From: Gordius sp. MW1
Lineage: Eukaryota; Nematomorpha; Gordioida; Gordea; Gordiidae
NCBI GenBank assembly: GCA_964036665.1
Contig: OZ038526.1
Coordinates: 5,022,001 to 5,086,000 of the forward strand
Length of the DNA stretch: 64,000 bases
Reading direction: 5' to 3'
The position numbers were made by a program, and so were the translations under genes. Position 1 is the first letter of the stretch; each line of letters opens with the position of its first letter. The notes beneath the pieces were generated by a model. The model was given only the letters and a program-made list of their open reading frames with translations. It had not been told where the DNA came from and did no database searches. Positions 37,582-49,130 of this stretch are shown here, piece by piece.

Positions 37582-38042
37582 TGTTGCATAACGCCAAAAA
37601 GCTTATTTCTGGTTTTAGCCGGTTATGGCTGACTAGTTTTAATAGTTATTTTCCCCCTCCCCTTGCTAGTTGTATGACTCTTCAAATTTATTGTCACGCA
37701 GTCCTAATCCCCCCATCTTTATTATTGTTACCAGTGCGCCATACGGTGATCGCGTTTGTTTGTTATAATCCCCCTCCCCGATCGTAATGGTATTGTTTAC
37801 ATATTTTAATCTCCTATCATTATTGTTTTACCACCGCGCTTGTGAGCTATCAATGATTTGTTTATCATCATCCTACCACATACATCATTATTATTACAAC
37901 TACTTAAACCGAATTGTAAAACGAATAGTGAGTAGAAATATTTTAGTCATAGTCGTAGTGATAATAAATTCTTGTGTTAATAAATCCTAGTGTCAGTGTC
38001 TTAATAGATTCCGTCCTCCCTTTTTGAGGGAGGACTAGGTCA
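37582..38042 (+). mobile_element. LTR-like repeat, copy 2
   Basis: Same unit as 33620-34055, TGTTGCATAACGCC to GGACTAGGTCA, slightly longer because of a small insertion near the 3' end. With copy 1 it could bound a roughly 4.4-kb LTR fossil now largely occupied by the Helentron-like element; alternatively the two are independent solo repeats. Their close similarity suggests a moderate age. Confidence 0.5.
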
Positions 38043-38151
38043 GAAAAAGATTTAATATTTATCAAATAATATAAGGGATCTCAGGGATTTAACATTGGAA
38101 AAAGATTTAATATTTATCAAATAATTTAAGGGATCTCAGGGATTTAACATT
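38043..38151 (+). repeat. 55-bp tandem duplication
   Basis: Two nearly identical units of gaaaaagatttaatatttat...aagggatctcagggattt, directly abutting the second LTR-like repeat. Confidence 0.85.
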
Positions 38152-38236
38152 ATTTAGCTAATTAAAGACTAAGCCAAATCAACGCTTAACCGGGCACAGC
38201 TTGTGTATAAATAAACATTTATTTTTATTAATCCAT

Positions 38237-38475
38237 TGGCGTAGGGAGGGGGTTTTCGGATTAGAACCCCTCCCGTGATTTTCAATTTATATAATTTTTA
38301 TATTGTATATTTAATAAAAAATAAATATTTTTTGGAATTTTACTTTTAGTATTTTATTATTTTTACGATATTATCACTTTAAACATTTAAGGAAAAAAAC
38401 ACTTTTATCCAAAAAAATAGTTACAAATAATTGCACCTTAAAAATTTTATAATCCCCATCCTAGTTATGCCTATT
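38237..38475. mobile_element. MITE-like element, second GGCGTAG family
   Basis: Left end ttggcgtagggaggggg; right end atccccatcctagttatgcc, roughly inverse. The core shares tccaaaaaaatagttac with an inverted copy at 51265-51370. Related GGCGTAG ends occur at 46524-46620. Confidence 0.5.
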
Positions 38476-39265
38476 GTTAAAAATTTTCTATATGATGACT
38501 GATAAAATAGGACTAATTGATCATATAAAAAAGGCTATTTAAAAAGCAAATTTTTTTATCTCCAATAATTTAGTGAAACTGAATAGATGCTGCTAGAGGA
38601 AACAACACCGCTATATTTGTAATAATTTTCTTAAATAAAATTTCTATAGTAACCGTTTTATTTTAAATGATACCTAGATTTAAAAATTCTAAGGCAATCT
38701 TAAGTATCCGATAAAAGATAACTGGGACGACATTCGCATTGTAGTTAAGGTCAGCTTACTTTAATAAGTTGAATTATATATAAAACTTATTTAAGAATTA
38801 AGACTAACTATTATTATTTAATTTAAATAGAGTTTCAATGTTCAAAACACCTAATGTATTATATTATATTCAAATTTAAATGTATTAAACTTATTGTGGT
38901 TGTATTGTTTTTGTTAGCCAAATACATATATTAGTCACCTTTAGAAAATCAATTGCCTGGTATACTGGTTGCATATTATTTCTAAAAAAGGTCTAGTACT
39001 CTAACAGTTCTTCTGCCCAATTTCCAGTTCTTAGCTCATTAAATTTTTTTTCCAAGAAGCAAGCTCATTTATTTTCCACATTAAACCTTTAATTATTGAC
39101 ATATCCTAAATTTTGATAAAAAATCTCACTTATACTATGACTGTAATTTCAAACGGTATTTGATCTATTGTAAGGTTGAGGCTGGAAAAAGTAAATCTGT
39201 TATTGTTGATATTTATATCGCATCCACAATAGCTAGTCAAACGCTCAAGCAATATAAATAATGAA
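38476..39265. other. Gene-free AT-rich stretch
   Basis: I see nothing identifiable here. Confidence 0.5.
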
Positions 39266-39368
39266 TCATGGGCGTAACAGATGGGGGGGGGGCCCCAAGA
39301 AGCAAAAAACCCTTTTTAATACAACCCTGAAAAATTAAAATAACTATTTTTGCCCGCCCCCAATTGAA
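39266..39368. mobile_element. MITE, ATGGGCGTAGCC family, truncated copy
   Basis: The left end catgggcgtaacag, G-run and first C-run block (gcccgcccccaattgaac) match copies at 12975 and 49330. The right end is missing where the GC-rich hAT-like element begins. Confidence 0.6.
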
Positions 39369-40804
39369 CCAAGCCCGGCCTGCGGGCAGGTACGGACGGG
39401 CTTTTTATCATAAAAATTTTAACGGGCCGGGCCCGGAGGGGCTTAACAATTAATGGAACGGGCTTGGGCGGGCCTGAGATTTTTTTAACGAGCTTGAACG
39501 GGCCTGATGTTTTATAAACGGGCTTGAACGGGCCAGAGCTTATATAAACGGTCATGAAATTACAAAAGTCCTTAAAAGTGAGACAATTATATAAATTTTT
39601 ATTAATTATATAGATTTATTAATTGCTTAATTTTTTTAACCTCTAATTTTCGTATATCCTGTAGCATTTATTCCTTTTTAAAGCGCTAAATTTGACTTTA
39701 AAACATTTTTATTCTATTTGCTATAGATTTTCGTTTACATAATCTAAGATTATAACTTCGTATCATATATTCTTTTATAAGTAAATTTAATTACTTAGAC
39801 AATCATAGACTAGATAGACTGCTCATCAACGTATGGGTACCCTTTTCTACCATTTTGATGTTAACGTGGTAAAGTGGTGATCAAATTGAAATTAGTAATT
39901 TTAATTAAATTATCTTAAAAAGGTAAATAAGAAAATATTGAATTGGGCAGATATCAAAAACAGCATTTTAAAATAAATATCATTTACACAATACATAAAA
40001 ATTAAAAATGTAAAAACTGAGATTAAAATTTGTTTAATAATATAGCGCCATCAATATTTTGTGTAATATTAATTTATTGACGTTCCTTTTAATTTATAAA
40101 CTAGTGAGTAAGGTAAAGTGACTGTTATAGGGCAAAATTACATGGTTAAAATACACCAGTTGCACTCTTCAAAATGGAGGAAAATTTGACATACAATTAA
40201 CCATATGCAACATGTGGTATGAGCAGTCTATCTAGTCTATGGTTAAAATGCAATGCACCATAATGTTTGTGTTTAATTTTATCACAAATTTTACTGGTAT
40301 AATTATTATTAGGGCCATATAATTTAATAAATATTTTTGTTCTAATCTAAAATTTAGGTGCATTAACTTATAAATAAATCAAATAAATGTAAACTGCTAT
40401 TGAAAACTGAATATTCTCATATAATTTTATTAAAGTATTTTAATTTAATGATACTGAACTCTAGCTTCTTAGGTATATTAACTTAAAATAAGGAAAAAGG
40501 TAAATTGTTGAAAATGGAACATTCTCTTATAATTTTTAGGGTAATTTAATGATAGTACTATATTGAAATTTTTAAGGTGTATTAACTGCAGAAATTATTG
40601 ATATTTTTCTTATAAATATGACAAAAAACAAAAAAAAATCGTGAAATTTTTGATGGGCCGGCACGGAGTTCTGTTTAAATAATTTGAACGGGCTTGGGCG
40701 GGTACAAAAGGGCCTGAAAAATTTACGGACAAGCTCGGACGGGTCTGAAGTGTTGAAAATTGTACCGGCGGGCCAACCTTTTAAAAACGGCCCGTTGATC
40801 TTTA
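39369..40804. mobile_element. hAT-like element with GC-rich ends (about 1.4 kb)
   Basis: The left part carries gcccggcctgcgggc and repeated aacgggctt-gaacgggcc words. The right end, read in reverse, is TAAAGATCAACGGGCCG, the family terminus seen at 2000 and 32622. It resembles non-autonomous hAT elements with repeated GGGC motifs inside the ends. The left tip seems lost against the MITE. No transposase remains. A smaller TIR element is nested inside. Confidence 0.5.
39804..40241. mobile_element. Nested TIR element with perfect 23-bp inverted repeats
   Basis: Positions 39804-39826 (catagactagatagac...) and 40219-40241 are exact inverse copies of each other. The 438-bp span sits inside the GC-rich hAT-like element. 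No target duplication could be settled. The exact terminal match suggests a recent insertion, or possibly conversion. Confidence 0.65.
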
Positions 40805-42155
40805 AGCAGTATTAATTGCTATGCAATTAATCACTCGCTTTTCGTTGTCTTGAATGAGTGAGTGAGTGTGAGTGAGTGTTCTTGTCGTGTCCAACTAATT
40901 TTTGCATAATTGCCGTGGAAACTTATAAGGGTTTTTAATGGCTATGTACTTATTCTTCTGTAAATGACTTTTATGTTGCTTTAGCAAATACACTAGCTTA
41001 TGACCGCTGGTTGGCTTAAATCTTTTGACCTCGCCCGAGATCAAATTCTTTTACTGTTTAGATTTATACATAAATTCTTTATGCAACTTGTCTAGGTTGT
41101 TGCTATATATCGGACGTTTGCGGAACTGGCTAAATTATTCCCGGGAAATTAATGATGACCGTTGTTTACTTCTACTTTATCTGGCTCAACCAAAGGCCAA
41201 ATTATTAATTTGATTGAGTGCTATTTTAATTGTATATTTGCTGCTTTGTGAATTTAGTTTTGTTATTAACCTAAATTTTTGCATTGATAATTTATTGTTC
41301 TTGTTGATAAGATTAAAATATAGGCTATTTGGCTGTCTGCTGGCTACTGACCAATGAAAAAAATAACCACTGGCCAAAGTGTGATTGAAAAATTTTTTCG
41401 TTTTTTTTAAATATTTGGCCCTTATGTATTTGGACGTTTTTTAACCTGCTGACCATTAAAAAATGACCACTGGTCAAAGTGTATATCAACTTTTTTTTCT
41501 ATATTATAATTATAGGCTATTTATTTGGCCGTCTGCTTTACTCCAAAATTGTTTACATATGATTTATAAAGAATTAAAATAATTTTAAAGGAATCCGCTT
41601 TAACTCTCAATTTAAAGTTGTACGTTTTGGAAGGATGACTATTGGCTTTTTCAGGGTCATACCCTTTATTTGCTTTCCCTTCGTCATAAATAATATTTAT
41701 GCTTAGTTTAGAATTTGATATAAGGCAATAAAAAAGCAGGTTATAATAAAGAATGAGCGAAAAAAAACATATGCCTCAAAATAAAGTATGTAATGCAAAA
41801 TGATAACTTAGTTTTTTTTGTATAAAAATACTTAAAAAGCTCATTTTTAATAATAATCTGCTCCAAAACATTTGTTAATATACTTTATTTATTGAGGTAA
41901 ATTATTAATATGAAAATAGTATATGTAAAAAACAATTATAACGTTGTACAAGTATTATCTGACTCCCTGCTTGACCATTTCCCCCTCCCCCCATAAGCTT
42001 TCACGCCCCTTCCCACCTATCTCGCCCATAGATTGCATAGCAAATGTGCTACGCTTCCTGACTACTGACCAATGAATAAAATGACCATTGGCCAAGTGAA
42101 ACGAAATTTAGTTTTCGTTTGTTGAATTGCTATATTGGGTTAACATTGATATTTA

Positions 42156-42556
42156 CCTATGGCCCCCTTACAAGGGCCTATGCCTCTACTGATATGGGTC
42201 CCTGCCCCCCCCCCCACAAATGCTTATGCCTCTACTGATGTGGGTTCGAATCCCGGAGAGGGCAAATTTTTTTTATTTTTTTTTAAATTAATATATTGTT
42301 CTTGTTAATACCATTGATAATATGACTTTTTGGCCGTCCGCTGGCTACTGACCAATGAAAAAAATGACCATTGGGCAAATTGTAAATCGAAATTTTTTTT
42401 TTCGTTTTTTGAATTGCTATATTAGGTTAACATGATAATTACCTATGCGCCCCCCCCCTTCAAGGGCCTATGCCTATACTGATATGGGTCCCTGTGCCCC
42501 CCCCCCACAAAGGCTTATGCCTCTACTGATGTGGGTTCGAATCCTGGAGAGGGCAA
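42156..42556 (+). repeat. Two units with a pol III B-box-like word
   Basis: Units at about 42156-42264 and 42432-42556 share aagggcctatgcctctactg, a C-run and gatgtgggttcgaatcc. GGTTCGAATCC (42243-42253 and 42534-42544) is an exact tRNA T-arm/B-box sequence. No cloverleaf or A box was found, so this looks like a tRNA-derived SINE scrap captured in the satellite. Confidence 0.6.
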
Positions 42557-42860
42557 AGTTTTTTTTCGAAATTAATATATTGTTCTTGTTAATACCATTG
42601 ATTATATTACTTTTTGGCCGTCGGCTGCTGACCAATGAATAAAATGACCAATGGCCAAATTGTTAATCGAATTTTTTTTTCGTTTTTTTGTCTCCTATGT
42701 ATTTATATCCTTTTTGATCGTGTTCTGGCTTCTGACCAATAAAAAAAATGACTATTGGCCAAAGTAGAGCAAATTTTTTTTTTATATTTTAAATATAGGC
42801 TATTTGGCCGTTTGCTGGCTACTGACCAATAAAAAAATGACCACTGGCCAAAGTGAGATT

Positions 42861-44334
42861 TAGTGATGCGGAAAAACCAAGAAAAATCTCGGTCTCGTCT
42901 CGTCTCGTCTCGAAAAACCGAGACGAGACGAGACGTAAATTTGAAAAATGAGTCGAGATCGAGACGGGAATTTTGATGTCGAGACGAGATGAGACGATAC
43001 GAGATTTTTCCGGCGAGATCTCGACTTTTTATTGATCGTTAGATTTTTGTAAATTGTTGTGTATTTTAAGTTGCATGATTTATATTTAAGGTATTAAATG
43101 TAGATCAATATGTATGGAATATATTTGATATTAAAAAATTTTCTAAGTGTACCATATATTATATATTTTTGCAAAAAAATTAAAATTTGGCAATCATTTA
43201 CCTAAGGATGGTAGACCCTTAGAATATGTGAATAATTTTATAATATATTTATCATATATTTTTTTCATAGCATTATTAAATATTACAAAATGTTAGGGTT
43301 ACTATGAGTTTTGATGGAATAGTGAATACTACTAAAGCATATTTGAATTTCGCAATTACTCATCCTGCATGATGCGGTAATTATAAATTGGTCGTCAATT
43401 AGTTTGAATAATTAAACAAGTTAAGCTAAGGTGGCTCGAAATTTTTGAGCACCCGCCTAACGATTTGAAAAGTACAATAAAGTATTTAATGACACCGTAG
43501 TAAATTATATCTTAAACTAGGAGTTTTCTATAAGTTTTTATGCTTCAACTAATAGTATACCTGCCAAATTTTTGAACCTTAATAAGACATTATGTGAATA
43601 CATAATTTTGTCATATGCATTACTTTTCACATTATATGCTGGGTGGGCAGGTGCACATAAACTCACTATAATTTCTATAATTGTGCAATATAAAATAAGT
43701 ACACGAACCTATACTGTACAAGATAAATTAATATTTAATGGCAAAGTTATTTAGAATGGAAGGTATTTAATTAGAATACAAATTTAACTATAATGATTTT
43801 TGTCATAAAATTAACTATGTGCACTTAGATTTAAAGAAGGTTCTCTATTGGCTCAATTATGCAATTAAGTCATCTATAAGCGAGCTTATAATTTTCTGTC
43901 TATTTTAAGTTGACAAACCCAGTTAATTTGATAAAAATGATAAATTTGCTAGAACATTAAAATTTAATTTTCTATACTTTAAATTTATTTAGAGTTTTTT
44001 TAGTCTGCACTTTCCATGGAAAATTTATCTATATGAATTAATTCATATAGATAATATTATCAATGAGATGTCGTATCCCGCTAAATCTTTAAAAAGTTTG
44101 TGTATTAAAGCTTTTCAAAAAATATAAAATGCCATTAGGATTTTTAACATATATTTAATATTTTTAATAAAATAGGAGAAATTTTTATTTCGAATATATT
44201 TTATTTTAAAAAGTCGAGACGAGACGAGATCGAGATTTTTCTAGACCGAGACGAGATCGAGGTTTTCAAAATCGCTGCCGAGACGAGACGAGATTTTGTT
44301 TTCGAGACCGAGACGAGACGAGATCGATACACTA
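42861..44334. mobile_element. hAT element with GAGAC-rich ends and exact 8-bp target duplication
   Basis: Starts TAGTGATGCGG and ends CGATACACTA (reverse TAGTGTATCG). It is flanked by gtgagatt at 42853-42860 and 44335-44342, a perfect 8-bp duplication typical of hAT. Arrays of gagac/gtctc lie inside both ends (42890-43015, 44214-44325), resembling repeated transposase binding sites. The 1.2-kb AT-rich core has no convincing transposase, so it is non-autonomous. It interrupts the Helentron-like element, so it is the younger of the two. Confidence 0.88.
44025..44054. repeat. Perfect 30-bp palindrome
   Basis: An exact dyad centred on gaattaattc inside the GAGAC hAT element. It could extrude as a cruciform; its role is unknown. 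Confidence 0.85.
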
Positions 44335-45167
44335 GTGAGATTAAGATCAAATTTTTTCTCTAGCTTATAATTATTGGACAGTATTTGGCAATCTGCTGGT
44401 TACTGACTAATGGAAAAATGACCACTGGCCAAAGTGAGATTAAAATCGATTTTTTTTCTATATTTTAAATATAGGCTATTTGACCGTTTGCTGGCTACTG
44501 ACCAATAAAAAAAATGACCACTGGCCAAAGTGAGAACAAGATTAAATTTTTTGTCTAATTTGGCTGTCTCCTAACCATTATAAATGACCACTGGCCAAAG
44601 TGATGGAAAAAGGACCAATGGCCAAGGTCTGATTGGAAATTTTTTTCGTTTTTTTAATATCTTGTTTATAATATACATATGCGCATGATTTGACTAGAGT
44701 CTATAGTCATAATTAAAATTCTGGGTCGCCTCCAAATTGTTTAAATTTATACAGTATCAAAAAAACTAAAAATTGAAAGTTGTACGTTTTGTAATGATGA
44801 CTATTGGCTTTTCCAAGGTCATACCCTCTATTTGCGTTCCTTTCGTCATTTTAATTGATTTAGAAGTTGATAAATAAGAATGAATGAAAGAAAATTTATT
44901 CATCAATAAATAAAGTATTAATAAGTGTATTATAGCAGGTTTTACAAAAATTTAACTTTTTTAAATATTTGTATAGAATTAACTAATCATTTTGCATTTT
45001 ATACCCCCCTATAGGCATTCTCGCCCCTTACCACCTTTCTCGCGCATAAATTGCATAGAAAATATGCTACGTTTATACGGAGTATGGATGAGTTTCGTTC
45101 CCCTCCCTCCTGCACCCCTCCCCCCTTCCCTTCCCCCCCCCCTTCCCAACAGGGCCGAAGGCCCTGG

Positions 45168-46523
45168 TTTATAATATATTTTTAATATAAACCTATGATA
45201 TTAAATGCCTAATATTATGTTTTCAATTTCACCATAACTTATCTATTATACATGTTATTTTAAAAAAATCCATGTTAGTAAACGTTTATGTGCATTATAT
45301 ATTAACGTGATTATTGTTCTTCGCGCTTTTGCATAATCTTGCGATTAAATTTTAATATAATTTAATTTATCGATGTGGCAATATTTCATGGCCTCTTTTA
45401 TTTGTAGCAAAATATAAACATAGAATGCATTAACAAGATTTAAACAAAAAGTTTGTATTTAATATAAACATTATACAAACAAAATCCCTGGTATTTTGTG
45501 TTTAGACTTTTGCAAAATTGTATCTTATTCATACACTAATATACTTTCAATTATATTTCAAAAAATATATCATTTTTATAATCTAGACTTGATTATTACT
45601 TAATAAATATTTACTCATATTGGATAAACTTATAGCCCTGCAGTTAGCATATTTTAATATTAACTTCATCTTTAAAAGCAGATTGTAATATATATTAAAA
45701 TTAAAATGTTATCATAAACGAATTGTTGCTTTTTCGTTTTATTGAATATTGTAAAATTGGGAGAGAGCTCTTTACAAAGTAAAGCAATTTGCCTAAAAAC
45801 TACAAATATTGGCTATTAATAGATCATTTATATACCATGGCGAATATCTCGAGGAAAAAGTTTGAGGTTAAATGGAAACCGTTTTAATATTTAATTAGTT
45901 TAACATTTAAAGTTTAAACAGCAAGGGAACTTTTATTAATAAACCACTTTTAGGTGGTTTTGAAACAAATTATAGACAAAAATATTAATTATTTAGCAAA
46001 AACAGCGAATGTTTTTTGAACTGAAATCTGAATAGACAACGCAGACGCGCAACAAACTTTACATTATAAAGCATTAAACTATAATTTAATTCATTAAATT
46101 AAGTTTTAAGTTAAAATTAATTATTAACCATTAGGCCCGCTGTTGCATATTTTTTTAAAAGCTCGAAATAAGTCATCAAATTAATAGTTCAGTAGCCAAA
46201 AAGAGAAAAGAGTTAAATAGGGCCCGCTACGGGACATAAAAGTTGCCTTAGTTTATAAAAATGACGGAAAGAACTTGTTTAAATTTTGAAAAGAAGTGCC
46301 ACAGGGAACTTAAATTAAATTAACTTAAAAAAATAGTTTGGATACTACTTATCAAGAGGCAGCAGAATTTTTAACGCTAAAAGCCAGCAATGTAAAAGCT
46401 AAAATACAAATTTTTAAAAACTCTAAACTTTAATGTCGGTCGGCAAGCACATCTATATTTATAAGAAAATAAGTAAAAATAATAAACAATTTTATAATGG
46501 AAATTATCAAAGTAGGTGACACA
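45168..46523. other. Gene-free AT-rich stretch
   Basis: No gene or element recognised. Confidence 0.5.
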
Positions 46524-46620
46524 GTGGCGTAGACAAGGGAAGGGGGGGGGGTCATGGGTTAGAATCCCAACCCCCCCATTGATAGGAAAATTAATTTTTT
46601 CCCCAAATAAATGGAAATTT
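46524..46620. mobile_element. Fragment of the second GGCGTAG family
   Basis: cagtggcgtagacaaggg, then a G-run, gggttagaatcccaaccccc and T/C-rich DNA. Only one end is clear. Confidence 0.4.
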
Positions 46621-47339
46621 CGTTGATGTTAATAGGATTGTTGTTAATGTTGCGCTTATATGAATAACTAGCTGACCCGGCAAACGTTGTTTTGCAATAT
46701 ACATTATTTCTTGAAAATACTATAAGTGATGTGCATGCTCATCGTTTTGCCTCGATCATATAATGAGCGATTAAAATGTAATTGTCCTACGGGAAATAAC
46801 TCACGAACTTAATGTAGAAAGAATTAACACGCTAAATACAAAATATAAACACATAAAGCAAAGTACTTAACATCAAATTTTTTATTGCTTTGCTTTACAC
46901 ATTTTGCCTATATAAATATACTGTCAAATAAATTCATACATATCTAAAGAATTATTTAATTTGTAAATTGCCACAGGTTTGTTTTTTTAAAGGTGCTAAA
47001 AACCTTTTTTGGTCCTACCGCAAAATCACGATTCTGGAAAATGACCGTTTTCGGACTTCAATCAAAACCCCAACCCGTCCTGAAAATCTGTTTTATTTTT
47101 GCGCCTGAACATATTTAAGCGCGTCCAGCTTTTCACTTATTTGGGCAAACTACAATTGCTTACATCAGCTTAGAAACTTTAGGTATATCAATGGCCGCCA
47201 ACCGAGCTTTATTGCAATAAGGTCTCATTGTTATCATGTTTTGCTGATATATTGTGTAGTTTAAGGCAACAGGTACCATTATAGACGTAGCTCGACCCTA
47301 TACCCTCAATTCCCTCTCCGTTAATTTTTTCTCGTGCTT

Positions 47340-47446
47340 AAATTGCATAGCAAATGAATGCTCCCATACGAATTTAGAAGACCCTAATAAGGCGACACAA
47401 AGACAGCAAGTAGACAGGGGTGTAAGGTTTAAAGGGGCAGCCCCAC
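47340..47446 (+). mobile_element. Solo Helentron-like 3' end, copy 1
   Basis: taaattgcatagcaaatgaa...tcccatacgaattta aligns with the 3' sub-terminal block of elements A and B, and ggggc-agcccc (about 47433-47443) takes the place of the terminal hairpin. Diverged. Confidence 0.45.
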
Positions 47447-48317
47447 CAAGGTACAGGTGTGAAGCCTTTGTTTGAATCTTCCTCTTCTTTATCAGTTATT
47501 TGGTCCCACAGTCGTGGGGTTTGTTTTGATAAGTTTTTTTCATCTTGACCGGTTGAGTGCCATGTCTTGACTACTCTTTAGTTTTCATAACAATCGCCTT
47601 GCCCCTTCAATGTGACACGGGGTCGTCCTCTTCCTCACTTTTCCGGCACCTCCATGTCCAGCACTTTTCGATTTAGGTCATTCGTGTCCCCCTTAGTATA
47701 TCTTCATAACACCTTAATCGATTTTCGTTAATCATGTCCGCCATAGGTTGAATATTCATTTTTGACATGAGAAAGTCGGTCGAGCTTAGTTTACGCCAAG
47801 CTCCACCGTAGAATTCTCATCTCTGTGGCTTTTATAAGCTTTCCTTCCCTGGTGTTTAATGCCCATTCTTAAATCAATTTTTAATTCCTAATTAATTTAT
47901 TTTCATAATGTCAAGTTCGACAAAAAATAAGGTTTTTTTTAACTCACTTTGTTGTTCACATGTATTCTATCTTTATTTAATTATTCTAATAATCCACAGT
48001 CCAGGTTTAAAATGCTCCATAAAATGACCACTGTCTTACGTTAATTTGTATGAGTAGTCCGGCCCGAGGCAAAAAGCCATTTTTATTTTTGCGCCCGAAT
48101 CGAGCCTGGAGCAACATCATTAATCTCGGTTATTTCCGAAACATGCGAATATCCCCTAACTTCCTAAGCAGATCTTTTTTGTTTGTTTAAAATTGCCCAC
48201 AAACCTTACTTTAGTCAATAAGCTATCAGTGTACTCAGATAATTAATTAAAACTTGAATCAACCGGTATAAGCATGCGTAGCCAAGCCCTAAAACATAAA
48301 GGTCCGTTTTCTCCCCT

Positions 48318-48404
48318 GCTTAAATTTCACAGCAAATGAAATGTTTTTCAACGAAGTGTAGAAGAGTTTAGGTTAAATGCTCAAAAAAACAACACGGGGC
48401 CCGG
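48318..48404 (+). mobile_element. Solo Helentron-like 3' end, copy 2
   Basis: taaatttcacagcaaatgaa...acgaagtgtagaagag matches the same block, followed by a cggggcccggggg dyad. More decayed than the copy at 47340. Confidence 0.35.
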
Positions 48405-48891
48405 GGGCACTACCTAACACCAAAGAACCGAGGATACGTATGTTGATTATAAATCGGCGTAGTCCACTTGAGAAGGATCCTTAGAATTGTAAGGGATTAT
48501 ATGTGCGATTGGTCTCAGGGGAGGGAGGAGTTCGAATATGTATAAAAATAGTTGCGGAAATATAAAAAAAATACATAAAATAGGTTAAAACCTGTTTACC
48601 AAAGGTGCCCAAACACGAAGCGACCAAAGGGATAAAAAATTTTAGAGTTAAAAAGGCTTTGTATTTGTTGATTTTCAGCCCCTCAGCAATAAATAAAAAA
48701 TTGCATTTTTTGGATGACATTCTATCTTACATTATTATTAGGCAAAAGGTACATCTTTCTTTTAAGATATCTTTTGAGACATTTTCCTTTTTAAATATAT
48801 TATTTACTGGGTATATATAAATTATATTTTAATTTCATGAATATTCATGTGCTTATATATATTGATTTTAGGGAAGGGTAAAATGATATTT

Positions 48892-48960
48892 TTTCAACTA
48901 TTCAATTTCCAATTAGATTGGCATTCGCATTGACAATTAATAAGGCTCAAGGTCAATCAG
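48892..48960 (+). pseudogene. Helitron helicase C-terminal scrap
   Basis: The frame reads TIQFPIRLAFALTINKAQGQ then S, the conserved helicase segment near the C-terminus of Helitron proteins (RLAFAMTINKAQGQS). It breaks off where a MITE end (cgcgtagccag) begins. It corresponds to a part missing from the remnant at 31-32.6 kb. Confidence 0.85.
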
Positions 48961-49018
48961 ACGCGTAGCCAGAATTTTCTCCCGGGGGGGGGGGCTAGAT
49001 CATAAAAAAACTATATAT
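48961..49018. mobile_element. MITE left end, ATGGGCGTAGCC family
   Basis: acgcgtagccagaattttct followed by a G-run. The expected right end is not adjacent, but a right end lies at 49330-49470 beyond a tandem unit. Confidence 0.5.
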
Positions 49019-49130
49019 AAATTTAATTGTAGCAAAAACTCTTTAATGAGAATTATAGGGCTCTATCCTTAATATGTGGGAGAAAGGATGACAGGTTGTG
49101 CATTTGCTTAAATGAAATAGCAGTAGTTGG

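Larger units (their letters stand above)
40812..45167 (+). mobile_element. Helentron-like non-autonomous element B, with hAT insertion
   Basis: Starts ttaattgctatgcaattaat and ends with sub-terminal cgcgcataaattgcatag (45041-45058), a C-rich tract and hairpin AGGGCC-GAA-GGCCCT (45151-45165), the same 3' end as element A. The interior has diverged tgaccaatg satellite units and an internal copy of the 3' sub-terminal repeat near 42024-42045. A 1474-bp hAT is inserted at 42861-44334; without it the element is about 2.9 kb. No coding capacity. Confidence 0.6.

Noticed and set aside
33818-37990. Near-identical 66-codon frames at 33818 and 37787
   Set aside because: They lie inside the two copies of the LTR-like repeat and are repeat sequence, not genes.
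48481-48720. 79-codon minus-strand frame
   Set aside because: Lies within the composite Helitron region, with no similarity to transposon or host proteins.
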